In this document: positions 17,121 to 25,561 of the stretch, in pieces
How positions within the stretch are numbered: the first letter of the stretch is position 1
How the letters are laid out: every line of letters starts with the position of its first letter
DNA from: Methylobacterium fujisawaense
GTDB taxonomy: Bacteria > Pseudomonadota > Alphaproteobacteria > Rhizobiales > Beijerinckiaceae
Direction: 5' to 3'
Assembly (NCBI RefSeq): GCF_014138435.1
Contig: NZ_JACJIM010000010.1
Coordinates: 62,001-126,000 of the forward strand
DNA: 64,000 bases
Notes under the pieces: model-generated
Database searches by the model: none
What the model was told of the DNA's origin: nothing
What the model saw: only the letters and a program-made list of their open reading frames with translations
Made by a program: the position numbers and the translations under genes

Positions 17121-18002
17121 ATGCCTGTCACCATTCGTCATCGCCGGGGAGCGGCCTTCGCGGCGCCCCTCGTGGCCATCCTCGGCCTGGGCCTCGGCGG
17201 CTGCGACTTCGACCCGACCAGCATCTTCGCTGAGAAGTACAAACCCGAAGTCGTCCCGGACGTCCCGGCCGACAAGCTGTACAGCGATGGCTTGGCCAAG
17301 CTCGAGGACAGCGACTACGAGGGCGCAGTCAAGAAATTCGACAATCTGGACAAGCAGTATCAGTATTCCGAGTGGTCTCGGAAGGCACTGCTGATGACGG
17401 CCTACGCCAACTACGAAGGCCAGAAATACGACGACGCCATCAGCGCCTCGAAGCGTTACCTGCAGCGGCATCCGGCCAGCAAGGACGCCGCCTACGCGCA
17501 GTACCTGATGGCGATGTCGAACTATAAGCAGATCCCGGACGTCACCCGCGATCAGGACCGGTCCGAGAAGGCGCTCGTCGCCCTCCAGGAACTGGTACAG
17601 AAGTATCCGACATCGGAATACGCTGCCGACGCGAAGGCGAAGATCCAGATCACCCGCGATCAGCTCGCCGGCAAGGAGATGGAGATCGGCCGCTTCTACC
17701 TCGAGAAGCGGAATTTCCCGGCGGCGATCAACCGCTTCCGCGACGTGGTCGCCAAGTACCAGACCACCCGCCACGCCGAGGAGGCGCTCGAGCGCCTGAC
17801 CGAGGCCTACTGGGCGCTGGGCATCACCCAGGAGGCGCAGAATGCCGCCGCGGTGCTCGGACACAACTTCCCGGAAAGCCCCTGGTACAAGGACGCCCAC
17901 GCGCTCCTGGCTCAGGGCGGCCTCGAGCCCCGCGAGGAGAAGTCCTCGTTCCTCTCGAAGATCTACCGCACGGTCACCGGCAAGACCGCCTCGGCCGAGT
18001 AG
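17121..18002 (+). CDS. bamD: BamD (outer-membrane assembly lipoprotein)
   Basis: 293 residues from ATG 17121, preceded by GGGAAAGAG. The N-terminus is a lipoprotein signal peptide with lipobox LGGC (lipidated Cys28). The mature part is a chain of TPR repeats: ADKLYSDGLAKLEDSDYEGAVKKF, then KALLMTAYANYEGQKYDDA, RHPASKDAAYAQYL and FYLEKRNFPAAINRF. BamD is the essential inner-leaflet lipoprotein of the BAM complex that inserts beta-barrel proteins. It lies 191 bases after lpxC and is followed by a strong terminator hairpin. Confidence 0.93.
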   Translation: MPVTIRHRRGAAFAAPLVAILGLGLGGCDFDPTSIFAEKYKPEVVPDVPADKLYSDGLAKLEDSDYEGAVKKFDNLDKQYQYSEWSRKALLMTAYANYEGQKYDDAISASKRYLQRHPASKDAAYAQYLMAMSNYKQIPDVTRDQDRSEKALVALQELVQKYPTSEYAADAKAKIQITRDQLAGKEMEIGRFYLEKRNFPAAINRFRDVVAKYQTTRHAEEALERLTEAYWALGITQEAQNAAAVLGHNFPESPWYKDAHALLAQGGLEPREEKSSFLSKIYRTVTGKTASAE

Positions 18003-18043
18003 GCATCGGAGCCCGCGACCGGGCCGTCCCGCGCACAGATCGA

Positions 18044-18070
18044 GGCCCGGAGCCGCCGCTCCGGGCCTTT
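18044..18070 (+). terminator. Rho-independent terminator after bamD
   Basis: GGCCCGGAGC (18044-18053), loop CGCC, GCTCCGGGCC (18058-18067), then TTT. A perfect 10-bp GC-rich stem placed 41 bases after the bamD stop. recN therefore probably has its own promoter in the remaining ~100 bases. Confidence 0.8.
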
Positions 18071-18174
18071 CCCGTTGCGGCGCCCCCTTGCGTGGTGCGA
18101 CGCATTTTTGGGGTGAATCCGCGCCGCAGCGGCCTTATGTGTGCGGTCCCGTCCTGAGGAATCCCCGTCGCCGC

Positions 18175-19848
18175 ATGCTGGCGCAGCTCGCGATTCGCGA
18201 CATCGTCCTGATCGACAGGCTCGAACTGAATTTTCGATCGGGACTCAGCGTCCTGACCGGAGAGACGGGCGCGGGCAAATCGATCCTGCTCGACGCCTTC
18301 GCCCTGGCCCTCGGCGGTCGTGGCGACGGCCGCCTGGTGCGTCACGGCGAGGCGCAGGGCGTGGTCACGGCGGTCTTCGACCTGCCCGTCGACCATCCCG
18401 CGCGCCGGATCGCGGAGGAGGCCGAGATCGACACCGAGGGCGACCTGATCCTGCGCCGGACCCAGATGGCGGACGGCCGGACCCGCGCCTTCGTCAACGA
18501 CCAGCCGGTGGGCGTGCAGGTCCTGCGGGCGATCGGCGCGGCCCTTGTGGAGATCCACGGGCAGCACGACGACCGGGCGCTCGCCGACCCCGCCTCGCAC
18601 CGCGCGATCCTGGACGCCTTCGGCGGGCTTCAGCCCCAGCTCGCCAAGGTCGGCACCGCCGCTCGGGCCGTCCGGACGGCTCGGACCGAACTCGCCGAGC
18701 ACCGCGCCCGGGTCGAGACGGCCCGCAAGGAGGCCGACTTCCTGCGCCATTCCGTGGAGGAACTCGCCGAACTCGCGCCGCTTCCGGGGGAGGAGGCGCA
18801 GCTCGCCGAGCGCCGCACCATCATGCAGCAATCCGAGAAGGTGGCGCGCGAACTCAACGAGGCGCTGGAGGCGGTCGGCGGACCCCATTCCGGCGTGCCG
18901 CATCTCTCGGCCGCCCTGCGCAAGCTGGAGCGCCGCGCCGCGCAGCTGCCGGCCCTCGTCGACCCGTGCGTGAACGCCCTCGACGCCGCGATGGTCGCCC
19001 TCGACGAAGCCCGGGCGGTCCTCGATGCGGCGGTGGCCGAGACGGAGTTCGATCCCCGCGACCTGGAGCGCGTGGAGGAGCGGCTCTTCGCCCTGCGCGC
19101 CGCGTCGCGCAAGTACGACGTGCCCGCCGACGACCTCGCCGCCCTGGCGGAGCGCTACGCCAACGACGTCGCGGCCATCGATGCCGGCGAGGCGGCGCTG
19201 TCCGGCCTCGAGGAGGGGCTCGCGACGGCGGAGGCCGCCTACGCCGAGGCTGCCGAGAAGCTCAGCGCCGGGCGCCGCCGGGCGGCCAAGCAGCTCGACG
19301 CCGCCGTGAAGGCCGAGCTGCCGCCCCTCAAGCTGGAGCGGGCCCGGTTCATCACCGAGATCGTCACGGATCCGGATTCCCGCGATGCCGCCGGCACCGA
19401 CCGCGTCGAGTTCTGGGCCCAGACAAACCCGGGGACCAAGCCCGGTCCGATGATGAAGGTCGCCTCGGGTGGCGAGCTGTCGCGCTTCATGCTGGCGCTC
19501 AAGGTGGTGCTGGCCGACAAGGGCTCCGCTCCGACCCTCATCTTCGACGAGATCGATACCGGGGTCGGCGGCGCGGTGGCGGACGCCATCGGGCTGCGCC
19601 TCGCCCGGCTGGCGGCCACCGTGCAGGTGGTCGCGGTGACCCATGCCCCCCAGGTTGCCGCGCGCGCCGAGACGCATTTCCTGATCGCCAAGGCGCCCGT
19701 GAAGGGGGCCGGCCGCGTCGCCACCCGCGTGTCGAGCCTGCCGGTCGCCGAGCGCCGGGAGGAGATCGCCCGGATGCTGGCGGGTGCCATCGTCACCGAC
19801 GAAGCCCGGGCGGCAGCCGCGCGCCTGCTTCAGGGCGCCGAGGCATAG
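18175..19848 (+). CDS. recN: RecN (SMC-like DNA repair ATPase)
   Basis: 557 residues from ATG 18175; a GAGGA sequence lies about 16 bases upstream. It acts in double-strand break repair. The N-terminal MLAQLAIRDIVLIDRLEL and Walker A GETGAGKS (29-36) are typical. A central coiled-coil region rich in Ala, Arg and Glu follows (about 150-390). The C-terminal part has the ABC signature SGGELSRFMLALK, the Walker B LIFDEIDTGVGG and a THAPQVAARAETHF switch region. It follows bamD as in many alphaproteobacteria. Confidence 0.95.
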   Translation: MLAQLAIRDIVLIDRLELNFRSGLSVLTGETGAGKSILLDAFALALGGRGDGRLVRHGEAQGVVTAVFDLPVDHPARRIAEEAEIDTEGDLILRRTQMADGRTRAFVNDQPVGVQVLRAIGAALVEIHGQHDDRALADPASHRAILDAFGGLQPQLAKVGTAARAVRTARTELAEHRARVETARKEADFLRHSVEELAELAPLPGEEAQLAERRTIMQQSEKVARELNEALEAVGGPHSGVPHLSAALRKLERRAAQLPALVDPCVNALDAAMVALDEARAVLDAAVAETEFDPRDLERVEERLFALRAASRKYDVPADDLAALAERYANDVAAIDAGEAALSGLEEGLATAEAAYAEAAEKLSAGRRRAAKQLDAAVKAELPPLKLERARFITEIVTDPDSRDAAGTDRVEFWAQTNPGTKPGPMMKVASGGELSRFMLALKVVLADKGSAPTLIFDEIDTGVGGAVADAIGLRLARLAATVQVVAVTHAPQVAARAETHFLIAKAPVKGAGRVATRVSSLPVAERREEIARMLAGAIVTDEARAAAARLLQGAEA

Positions 19849-19861
19849 CCCGGCGACAGCC

Positions 19862-19893
19862 TTAACCGTTGGTTGAGCTTAACGATGCGTTAA
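19862..19893. promoter_or_regulatory. Tandem CtrA-type boxes upstream of a small NepR-like gene
   Basis: TTAA-N7-TTGA at 19862-19876 (7 of 8 consensus bases) is followed by a perfect TTAA-N7-TTAA at 19879-19893. The second box ends 71 bases before the ATG at 19965. The recN stop is only 14 bases upstream of the first box, so these boxes can serve only the following gene. CtrA control is inferred from the consensus. Confidence 0.6.
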
Positions 19894-19964
19894 CTATTCG
19901 ACTTGAAAGTGCCGTCATCCCGGTACCGCGGAAGGCATGGGCGGTCGATGGGCGGGAGGGAGCC

Positions 19965-20165
19965 ATGAAGCCGGCTATCGTCGAGTCCGATGGGCATCTG
20001 CCTGCGGGACAGTCGCTGAAGCGGGCGCTCGACACGCGCCAGCTCGGCCTCAACCTTCGCACGGTCTACGAAGGCAGCGTCGACACGCAGCCGATCACCG
20101 ACACGCACGTCGAGCTGCTTCTGCGACTGCGCCAGAAGGAGCGGGAGCTGCGCCGGGCGATCTGA
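19965..20165 (+). CDS. Small NepR-like protein
   Basis: 66 residues from ATG 19965 with GGGAGGGA six bases upstream, an excellent ribosome binding site. Residues ~25-55 (GLNLRTVYEGSVDTQPITD, then ELLLRL) fit the pattern of NepR anti-sigma factors: G..LR.-Y-....-E/Q-P-V/I-.-D....-L-L..L. NepR binds the general stress sigma factor EcfG and the response regulator PhyR. The similarity is a by-eye motif match only. The gene is monocistronic in appearance, with CtrA boxes in front and a convergent hypothetical gene behind. If not NepR-like, it is an unknown small cytoplasmic helical protein. Confidence 0.7.
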   Translation: MKPAIVESDGHLPAGQSLKRALDTRQLGLNLRTVYEGSVDTQPITDTHVELLLRLRQKERELRRAI

Positions 20166-20180
20166 TCCGGCCCCACGCCG

Positions 20181-20486
20181 CTACCAGCGGCGCGCCCCCG
20201 GCCGTCGACGATACTCGGCGGCACGAATCAACGTCAGCACCCGGTCGAGGTTGACCAGCAGCTCGGCCTCCTCGCGCCGCGCTGCGGCCGCCAGCTCCGG
20301 ATCGGTGGAGAATTTCTGGCGCGCCTGCGCCAGCGTGAGGGCACGCTCCACGGCCTCCCGCTCCGCATGCAGGGCCGACCAGACCGGGTCGGCATCCGCC
20401 CCCGTATCGACCTCCTCGCCGCCCACGATCCGACGTCCTCCCGCTGTCACTGCCGCTGGCATTGCCCCGGCATTGCCGCTGCCCAT
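20181..20486 (-). CDS. Hypothetical protein, charged helical C-terminus
   Basis: 101 residues from ATG 20486. An in-frame ATG at 20546 is less likely because it lies inside the Pho box; a third at 20462 is also possible. The C-terminal ~70 residues are Ala/Glu/Arg-rich and look helical (VWSALHAEREAVERAL, then REEAELLVNLDRVLTLIRAAEYRRR). No family recognised. It is convergent with the small NepR-like gene and divergent from pstS, so the Pho box could influence both directions. Coding is supported mainly by its periodicity and the convergent spacing. Confidence 0.5.
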   Translation of the reverse strand: MGSGNAGAMPAAVTAGGRRIVGGEEVDTGADADPVWSALHAEREAVERALTLAQARQKFSTDPELAAAARREEAELLVNLDRVLTLIRAAEYRRRPGARRW

Positions 20487-20539
20487 GCGGGTTATGAACG
20501 CGCGAGATCCACGAACCGTGCCGTCCGGCCCGCGGCGCG

Positions 20540-20568
20540 ATGTCATCCCGGTGTCATCTGCCTGTCGT
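20540..20568 (+). promoter_or_regulatory. Pho box upstream of pstS
   Basis: Three direct 7-mers at an 11-base period: ATGTCAT (20540), GTGTCAT (20551) and CTGTCGT (20562), each separated by four bases. The consensus PhoB half-site is CTGTCAT with a four-base spacer; matches are 6/7 each. The 3' edge is 126 bases before the pstS start. This is a strong indication that phosphorylated PhoB activates the operon. Confidence 0.8.
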
Positions 20569-20693
20569 ATGCGCCCCTCCATCGGGCGGCCGGCGCTGGG
20601 TCTCTTCGGAAGTTCGGCCGCAGAGCTCTGCCGCGGGCATGGGCTTGCCGGCAGGGCAGCGCAGGCTCTTGCCCGACGGCAACGGAGAATCCC

Positions 20694-21734
20694 TTGAGAC
20701 CCTTCGCTTACGCGCTCGCCGTCGGCCTCGCGACGGTTCAGCTGGCGTCCGCGGCGCTCGCCGCCGATATCACCGGCGCCGGAGCTACGTTCCCCTTCCC
20801 GGTCTACTCCAAGTGGGCCGAGGCCTATCGCAAGGAGACCGGCTCGGGCCTCAACTACCAGTCGATCGGCTCCGGGGGCGGCATCAAGCAGATCCAGGCG
20901 AAGACGGTCGATTTCGGCGCCACCGACGCGCCCCTCAAGCCCGAGCAGCTCGCCAAGGACGGTCTCGTCCAGTTCCCGACCGTGATGGGCGGCGTCGTGC
21001 CGGTGGTGAACATCCCCGGGATCGAGCCGGGCAAGCTCAAGCTCACCGGCGACGTGCTGGCCGACATCTATGCCGGCAAGATCGCCAAGTGGAGCGATCC
21101 GCGGATCGCGAAACTCAATGACGGGCTGAAGCTCCCCGACTCCAACATCACCCCGGTCTACCGCTCCGACGCGTCGGGCACGACCAACATCTTCACCACC
21201 TACCTGTCCCAGGTCTCCGAGCCCTGGAAGAAGGAATACGGCGCCGCCACGACGATCTCCTGGCCGGTGGGGCAGGGTGGCAAGGGCAACGAGGGCGTGA
21301 CCGCCACGGTGAAGCAGGTCCCGAACGCGATCGGCTACGTCGAGTCGGCCTACGCCAAGCAGAACAAGCTTTCCTACGCCCTGCTGCAGAACAAGGCCGG
21401 CAAGTATCCGCAGCCCGACGACAAGGCGTTCCAGGCCGCGGCGGCGAGCGCCGACTGGAAGGCGACCCCGGGCTTCGGCATCTCCCTGACCAACCAGCCG
21501 GGCGAGGCGGCGTGGCCGATCACGGCGGCGACCTTCATCCTGGTCCACAAGGATGCCGTCGATCCGGCCAAGTCCGCCGATGTGCTCAAGTTCTTCAACT
21601 GGGCCTACAAGAACGGCGACAAGCTTGCCGTCGACCTCGACTATGTCCCGCTGCCGGACAACGTCGTCGAGCTGATCCACCAGGAGTGGAAGGACGTGAA
21701 GGGCAAGGACGGTAAGCCCGTCTTCAACATGTGA
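20694..21734 (+). CDS. pstS: PstS (periplasmic phosphate-binding protein)
   Basis: 346 residues from TTG 20694, chosen because GGAGA lies just upstream and the following residues form a proper signal peptide (about 1-23, ending SAALA before ADITGAG). The mature protein starts with the PstS hallmark ITGAGATFPFPVYSKW and has the phosphate-binding segments YQSIGSGGG, FGATDAPL and YRSDASGTTNIF. It captures phosphate for the PstCAB importer. First gene of the operon, behind the Pho box; a hairpin after its stop likely lets it be made in excess over the membrane proteins. Confidence 0.95.
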   Translation: MRPFAYALAVGLATVQLASAALAADITGAGATFPFPVYSKWAEAYRKETGSGLNYQSIGSGGGIKQIQAKTVDFGATDAPLKPEQLAKDGLVQFPTVMGGVVPVVNIPGIEPGKLKLTGDVLADIYAGKIAKWSDPRIAKLNDGLKLPDSNITPVYRSDASGTTNIFTTYLSQVSEPWKKEYGAATTISWPVGQGGKGNEGVTATVKQVPNAIGYVESAYAKQNKLSYALLQNKAGKYPQPDDKAFQAAAASADWKATPGFGISLTNQPGEAAWPITAATFILVHKDAVDPAKSADVLKFFNWAYKNGDKLAVDLDYVPLPDNVVELIHQEWKDVKGKDGKPVFNM

Positions 21735-21742
21735 GCGTGGCC

Positions 21743-21766
21743 GGGAGGAGGTGGGAACCTCCTCCC
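21743..21766 (+). terminator. Attenuator-type hairpin between pstS and pstC
   Basis: GGGAGGAGGT (21743-21752), loop GGGA, ACCTCCTCCC (21757-21766): a perfect 10-bp stem eight bases after the pstS stop, followed by TCGCTT. Similar hairpins after genes for periplasmic binding proteins stabilise the upstream message or partly terminate, giving more binding protein than permease. Confidence 0.65.
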
Positions 21767-21818
21767 TCGCTTCTCGGAACGCCCCGCGCTACCACGCCCT
21801 CTTCGCAGAGAACAGCGG

Positions 21819-22796
21819 ATGCCCGCTTTGACAGAATCGATCGCCCTCGGCCGAACCCGTTCCGCGACGGCGCGGAAGGCGCCGAGCCGGAGCCTCGACA
21901 CCCTGTTCCGGACCTCCTCGTATGCCGCAGCGCTGCTGGTGCTGCTCGTCCTCGCCGGCATCCTGGGCTCGATCCTCTACGGCGGTTGGCCCGCCTTCCG
22001 CGAATTCGGCTTCGGATTCCTGACCTCCAGCGCCTGGAACGTCGGGACCGAGCAGTACGGCGCCCTGGTGGCGGTGATCGGGACCGTCGCCTCCGCCTTC
22101 CTGGCGCTCCTGATCGGCGTCCCCGTCTCCCTCGGGATCGCCGTCTACCTCACCCAGCTCTGCCCGGGCTGGGCCCGCAAGCCGGTCGCCATGACGATCG
22201 AGCTGCTCGCCGCCGTGCCCAGCATCATCTACGGCATGTGGGGCCTGTTCGTGTTCGCGCCGCTCTTCGCGCGCTACATCCAGATCCCGGTCTCGAACGT
22301 CGTCGAGGGCATGCCGATCGTCGGCACCTTGTTCTACGCCCGGGTTCCCTCGGGCGTCGGCGTCTTCACCGCCGGGATCATCCTGGCGATCATGATCGTG
22401 CCGTTCATCGCCTCGATCGCCCGCGACATGCTCGACCAGATCCCGACCGTGCTGCGCGAGAGCGCCTACGGCATCGGCTGCACCACCTGGGAGGTGGTGC
22501 GCCACGTGCTGGTGCCGCAGGCCTCGGTCTCGATCATCGGGGCGATCATGCTCGGCCTCGGCCGGGCGCTGGGCGAGACGATGGCGGTGACCTTCGTGGT
22601 CGGCAACGCCAACCGCCTCTCGGCCTCGATCTTCGATCCGAGCTCGACCATCGCGTCGCGCATCGCCAACGAGTTCAACGAAGCCGACGGCCTCCAGCTC
22701 AACGCCCTGATGGCTCTGGGCTGCATCCTGTTCGTGATCACCTTCGTGGTTCTCATCATCGCCCGGCTGCTGACGCGCCGCGTCCAGGCCGCCTGA
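21819..22796 (+). CDS. pstC: PstC (phosphate ABC transporter permease)
   Basis: 325 residues from ATG 21819. Inner-membrane permease with about six spans, the first near residue 35. The binding-protein-dependent transport signature with its EAA loop is seen as ESAYGIGCTTWEVVRHVLVPQA, and the segment IELLAAVPSIIYGMWGLFVF is typical of PstC. It pairs with PstA and is energised by PstB. It lies 84 bases after pstS across the hairpin and 12 bases before pstA. Confidence 0.94.
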   Translation: MPALTESIALGRTRSATARKAPSRSLDTLFRTSSYAAALLVLLVLAGILGSILYGGWPAFREFGFGFLTSSAWNVGTEQYGALVAVIGTVASAFLALLIGVPVSLGIAVYLTQLCPGWARKPVAMTIELLAAVPSIIYGMWGLFVFAPLFARYIQIPVSNVVEGMPIVGTLFYARVPSGVGVFTAGIILAIMIVPFIASIARDMLDQIPTVLRESAYGIGCTTWEVVRHVLVPQASVSIIGAIMLGLGRALGETMAVTFVVGNANRLSASIFDPSSTIASRIANEFNEADGLQLNALMALGCILFVITFVVLIIARLLTRRVQAA

Positions 22797-22808
22797 GGAG
22801 CACGCGCG

Positions 22809-23699
22809 ATGGACGCCTCCCCCACGATGACCGCGGCGCCCCGGCGCCGCTCCGGCCGGGTCCGTCAGGGCCGGCGCATCGCCGACCGCACGCTGCGGGT
22901 TGCCTGCACCGGGGCGACGCTGGTGGGTGCCCTGGTCCTGGGCTCGATCCTGGTGATGCTGATCGTCCAGGGCGTGCGCGGCTTCACGCCGACCCTGTTC
23001 ACCAACCCGACGCCGGGCCCCGGATCCGAGGGCGGCGGCATCGCCAACGCCATTCTGGGCAGCCTCGTCCTGACCGGGATCGGCATCGTGATCGCGACGC
23101 CGGTCGGCGTCATGGCCGGGACCTTCCTGGCCGAGTACGGGCGCGGCTCGAAGCTCGCGGCCCTGATCCGCTTCCTCAACGACATCCTGCTCTCGGCGCC
23201 GTCGATCCTGATCGGCCTGTTCGTCTACACCCTGATGGTGCGGCCGATGGGCACCTATTCGGGCTGGGCCGGCGGCGTCGCGCTCGCGATCATCGCCGTT
23301 CCGGTGATCGTCCGCACCACCGAGGACATGCTGCGGCTCGTCCCCGGAACCCTGCGGGAGGCCGGCGCGGCGCTCGGGGCGCCGCCCTCGACGGTGATCA
23401 TCAACGTCACGTGGCGGGCGGCCTCGGCTGGCATCGTCACCGGGATCATCCTGGCCCTGGCGCGCATCGCCGGCGAGACGGCGCCATTGCTGTTCACCGC
23501 CCTCAACAACAATTCCTGGTTCTCGGCCAACCTGATGGGTGGCGTCGCGAACCTGCCGGTGATGATCTACCAGTTCGCCCTGTCGCCCTACCCGAACTGG
23601 CAGGGCCTCGCCTGGGCCGGCGCGCTTCTGATCACCGCCACCATCCTGGTGCTGTCGATCATTGCCCGCCTTGTGATCAAGCCGCAGACCTCGCGCTGA
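22809..23699 (+). CDS. pstA: PstA (phosphate ABC transporter permease)
   Basis: 296 residues from ATG 22809 with TGAGGAG just upstream. Second permease subunit. It shows a basic N-terminus, a first span near residue 35-60, the conserved NDILLSAPSILIGLFVY segment, RTTEDMLRLVPGTLREAGAALGAP (EAA loop) and ARIAGETAPLLFTALNNN, all typical of PstA. Twelve bases after pstC and 20 before pstB, clearly one operon. Confidence 0.94.
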   Translation: MDASPTMTAAPRRRSGRVRQGRRIADRTLRVACTGATLVGALVLGSILVMLIVQGVRGFTPTLFTNPTPGPGSEGGGIANAILGSLVLTGIGIVIATPVGVMAGTFLAEYGRGSKLAALIRFLNDILLSAPSILIGLFVYTLMVRPMGTYSGWAGGVALAIIAVPVIVRTTEDMLRLVPGTLREAGAALGAPPSTVIINVTWRAASAGIVTGIILALARIAGETAPLLFTALNNNSWFSANLMGGVANLPVMIYQFALSPYPNWQGLAWAGALLITATILVLSIIARLVIKPQTSR

Positions 23700-23719
23700 G
23701 ACCATTCGAGGACACGACG

Positions 23720-24535
23720 ATGAACGCCGCCTCCGCGATCCCTACGGTCGAGCTGAACCGCAACCGCGCCGACGAGGGCGGTCCCGTGCGGATCGCCGTG
23801 AAGCGCCTGAACTTCTACTACGGCAGCTTCCACGGGTTGAAGGACGTCAACCTCAACTTTCACGACCGGCAGGTCACGGCGCTGATCGGGCCCTCGGGCT
23901 GCGGCAAGTCCACCCTGCTGCGCTGCTTCAACCGGATCTACAGCCTCTATCCGGAGCAGCGGGCCGAGGGCGAGATCCTCCTGGACGGGGAGAACATCCT
24001 CAGCCCATCCATCGACCTGAACGAGCTGCGCTCGCGCATCGGCATGGTGTTCCAGAAGCCGACGCCGTTCCCGATGTCGATCTATGACAACGTCGCCTTC
24101 GGCCTGCGCCTCTACGAGAAGCTGCCGAAATCCGAACTCGACGGCCGGATCGAGGCCTCCCTGCGCAAGGCCGCCCTCTGGGACGAGGTGAAGGACAAGC
24201 TCAAGCAGCAGGGCACGGGCCTGTCGGGCGGCCAGCAGCAGCGCCTGTGCATCGCCCGCACGGTGGCGCAGCGCCCGGAGGTGATCCTGTTCGACGAGCC
24301 GACCTCGGCCCTCGACCCGATCTCCACCGGCCGCATCGAGGAGCTGATCGAGCAGTTGCGCGACGAGTTCACCATCGTGATCGTCACCCACAACATGCAG
24401 CAGGCGGCGCGCATCTCGCAGTTCACCGCCTTCATGTATCTGGGCCAGCTGATCGAGTTCGGTCCGACCAACCGGATGTTCATGAACCCGACGGAACGCC
24501 GCACCCAGGACTACATCACCGGCCGGTTCGGCTAG
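23720..24535 (+). CDS. pstB: PstB (phosphate ABC transporter ATPase)
   Basis: 271 residues from ATG 23720. Cytoplasmic ATPase of the Pst importer. Walker A GPSGCGKST at 57-65, Q-loop GMVFQKPTPFPMSIYDNV, signature LSGGQQQRLCIAR, Walker B VILFDEPTSALDP, and switch His in IVTHNMQQAARIS. The N-terminal FYYGSFHGLKDV is also PstB-specific. It follows pstA closely; phoU follows after 118 bases. Confidence 0.96.
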   Translation: MNAASAIPTVELNRNRADEGGPVRIAVKRLNFYYGSFHGLKDVNLNFHDRQVTALIGPSGCGKSTLLRCFNRIYSLYPEQRAEGEILLDGENILSPSIDLNELRSRIGMVFQKPTPFPMSIYDNVAFGLRLYEKLPKSELDGRIEASLRKAALWDEVKDKLKQQGTGLSGGQQQRLCIARTVAQRPEVILFDEPTSALDPISTGRIEELIEQLRDEFTIVIVTHNMQQAARISQFTAFMYLGQLIEFGPTNRMFMNPTERRTQDYITGRFG

Positions 24536-24653
24536 TCTGCCTGGACGCTCCGGTCTCGGGGAAGGCCGTCCGGTCGCCGCATCCGCGGAGGGCCGGCGGG
24601 TCCCCGAGGGCCTCCCCGGAGCGCCGCCCCCGGGACCCATCGAAGGATTCGCC

Positions 24654-25373
24654 ATGCCCGGCCATATCGTCACCTCCTACGACACCGACCTGGAGAACCT
24701 GCGTCGCTCGATCTCGGAGATGGGCGGCGTGGCCGAGAAGATGACCGCGGAGGCGACGGACGCCCTCGTGCGCCGGGACGACACGCTCGCCCAGGCGGTG
24801 ATCGTCGCCGACAAGCGCCTCGACGCCCTGCAGCGGGACATCGAGGAGCGCGCCGTGCTGTTGATCGCCCGGCGTCAGCCCCTGGCGATCGATCTGCGTG
24901 AGACGATCTCGGCGATCCGCGTCTCCGGCGACCTCGAGCGGATCGGCGACCTCGCCAAGAACGTCGCCAAGCGGGTGGTGGCGATCTCCGATCAGGCGCC
25001 GGCCCAGAAGATCGTTCTCGGTGTGCGCCACATGAGCGACCTCGCGGAGGGCCAGCTCAAGGACGTTCTCGACGCCTATGCGAGCCGCGACGTCCAGGCA
25101 GCCCACGATGTCTGGGAGCGGGACGGCGAGATCGACGCCCTGTACAATTCGCTGTTCCGCGAGCTCCTGACCTACATGATGGAGGATCCGCGCAACATCT
25201 CGTTCTGCACGCATCTTCTGTTCTGCGCCAAGAACGTCGAGCGGATCGGCGACCACACCACCAACATCGCCGAGACGATCCACTATCTCGCCACGGGCGA
25301 GGCCCTAGCGGGCGACCGGCCGAAGAACGATGCGTCGAACTATGCGACCGTGGACGGGGTGCCGGCTCCGTAA
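24654..25373 (+). CDS. phoU: PhoU (phosphate signalling regulator)
   Basis: 239 residues from ATG 24654, usual length. Two repeated three-helix bundles; the metal-binding motifs are seen as LERIGDLAKNVAKR near residue 97 and VERIGDHTTNIAE near residue 196. PhoU mediates between the Pst transporter and the PhoR kinase so that the Pho regulon is off when phosphate is plentiful. It is part of the pst operon, followed by phoB. Confidence 0.95.
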   Translation: MPGHIVTSYDTDLENLRRSISEMGGVAEKMTAEATDALVRRDDTLAQAVIVADKRLDALQRDIEERAVLLIARRQPLAIDLRETISAIRVSGDLERIGDLAKNVAKRVVAISDQAPAQKIVLGVRHMSDLAEGQLKDVLDAYASRDVQAAHDVWERDGEIDALYNSLFRELLTYMMEDPRNISFCTHLLFCAKNVERIGDHTTNIAETIHYLATGEALAGDRPKNDASNYATVDGVPAP

Positions 25374-25561
25374 GCGGGCCGCCCCCGGTCCAGGCGTCGG
25401 CCTGCGCGCGCTCCTGTGGGGCGCCGCCGGAGAATCGGAGCGTGCGGGTTGAGGCTGAGCGGCGCCTCCTGCACCCTCCGCCTGCCCGCCAACTCCAAGG
25501 AGAGTCGGCGCGCCTGCAGGCCGTATGGCGCCGCTTCGTGAACGGATCTTCGAACGTGAGC

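Noticed and set aside
20487..20546. N-terminal extension of the 20181-20486 hypothetical gene to ATG 20546
   Set aside because: It would start inside the Pho box and lacks a ribosome binding site; the start at 20486 was preferred.
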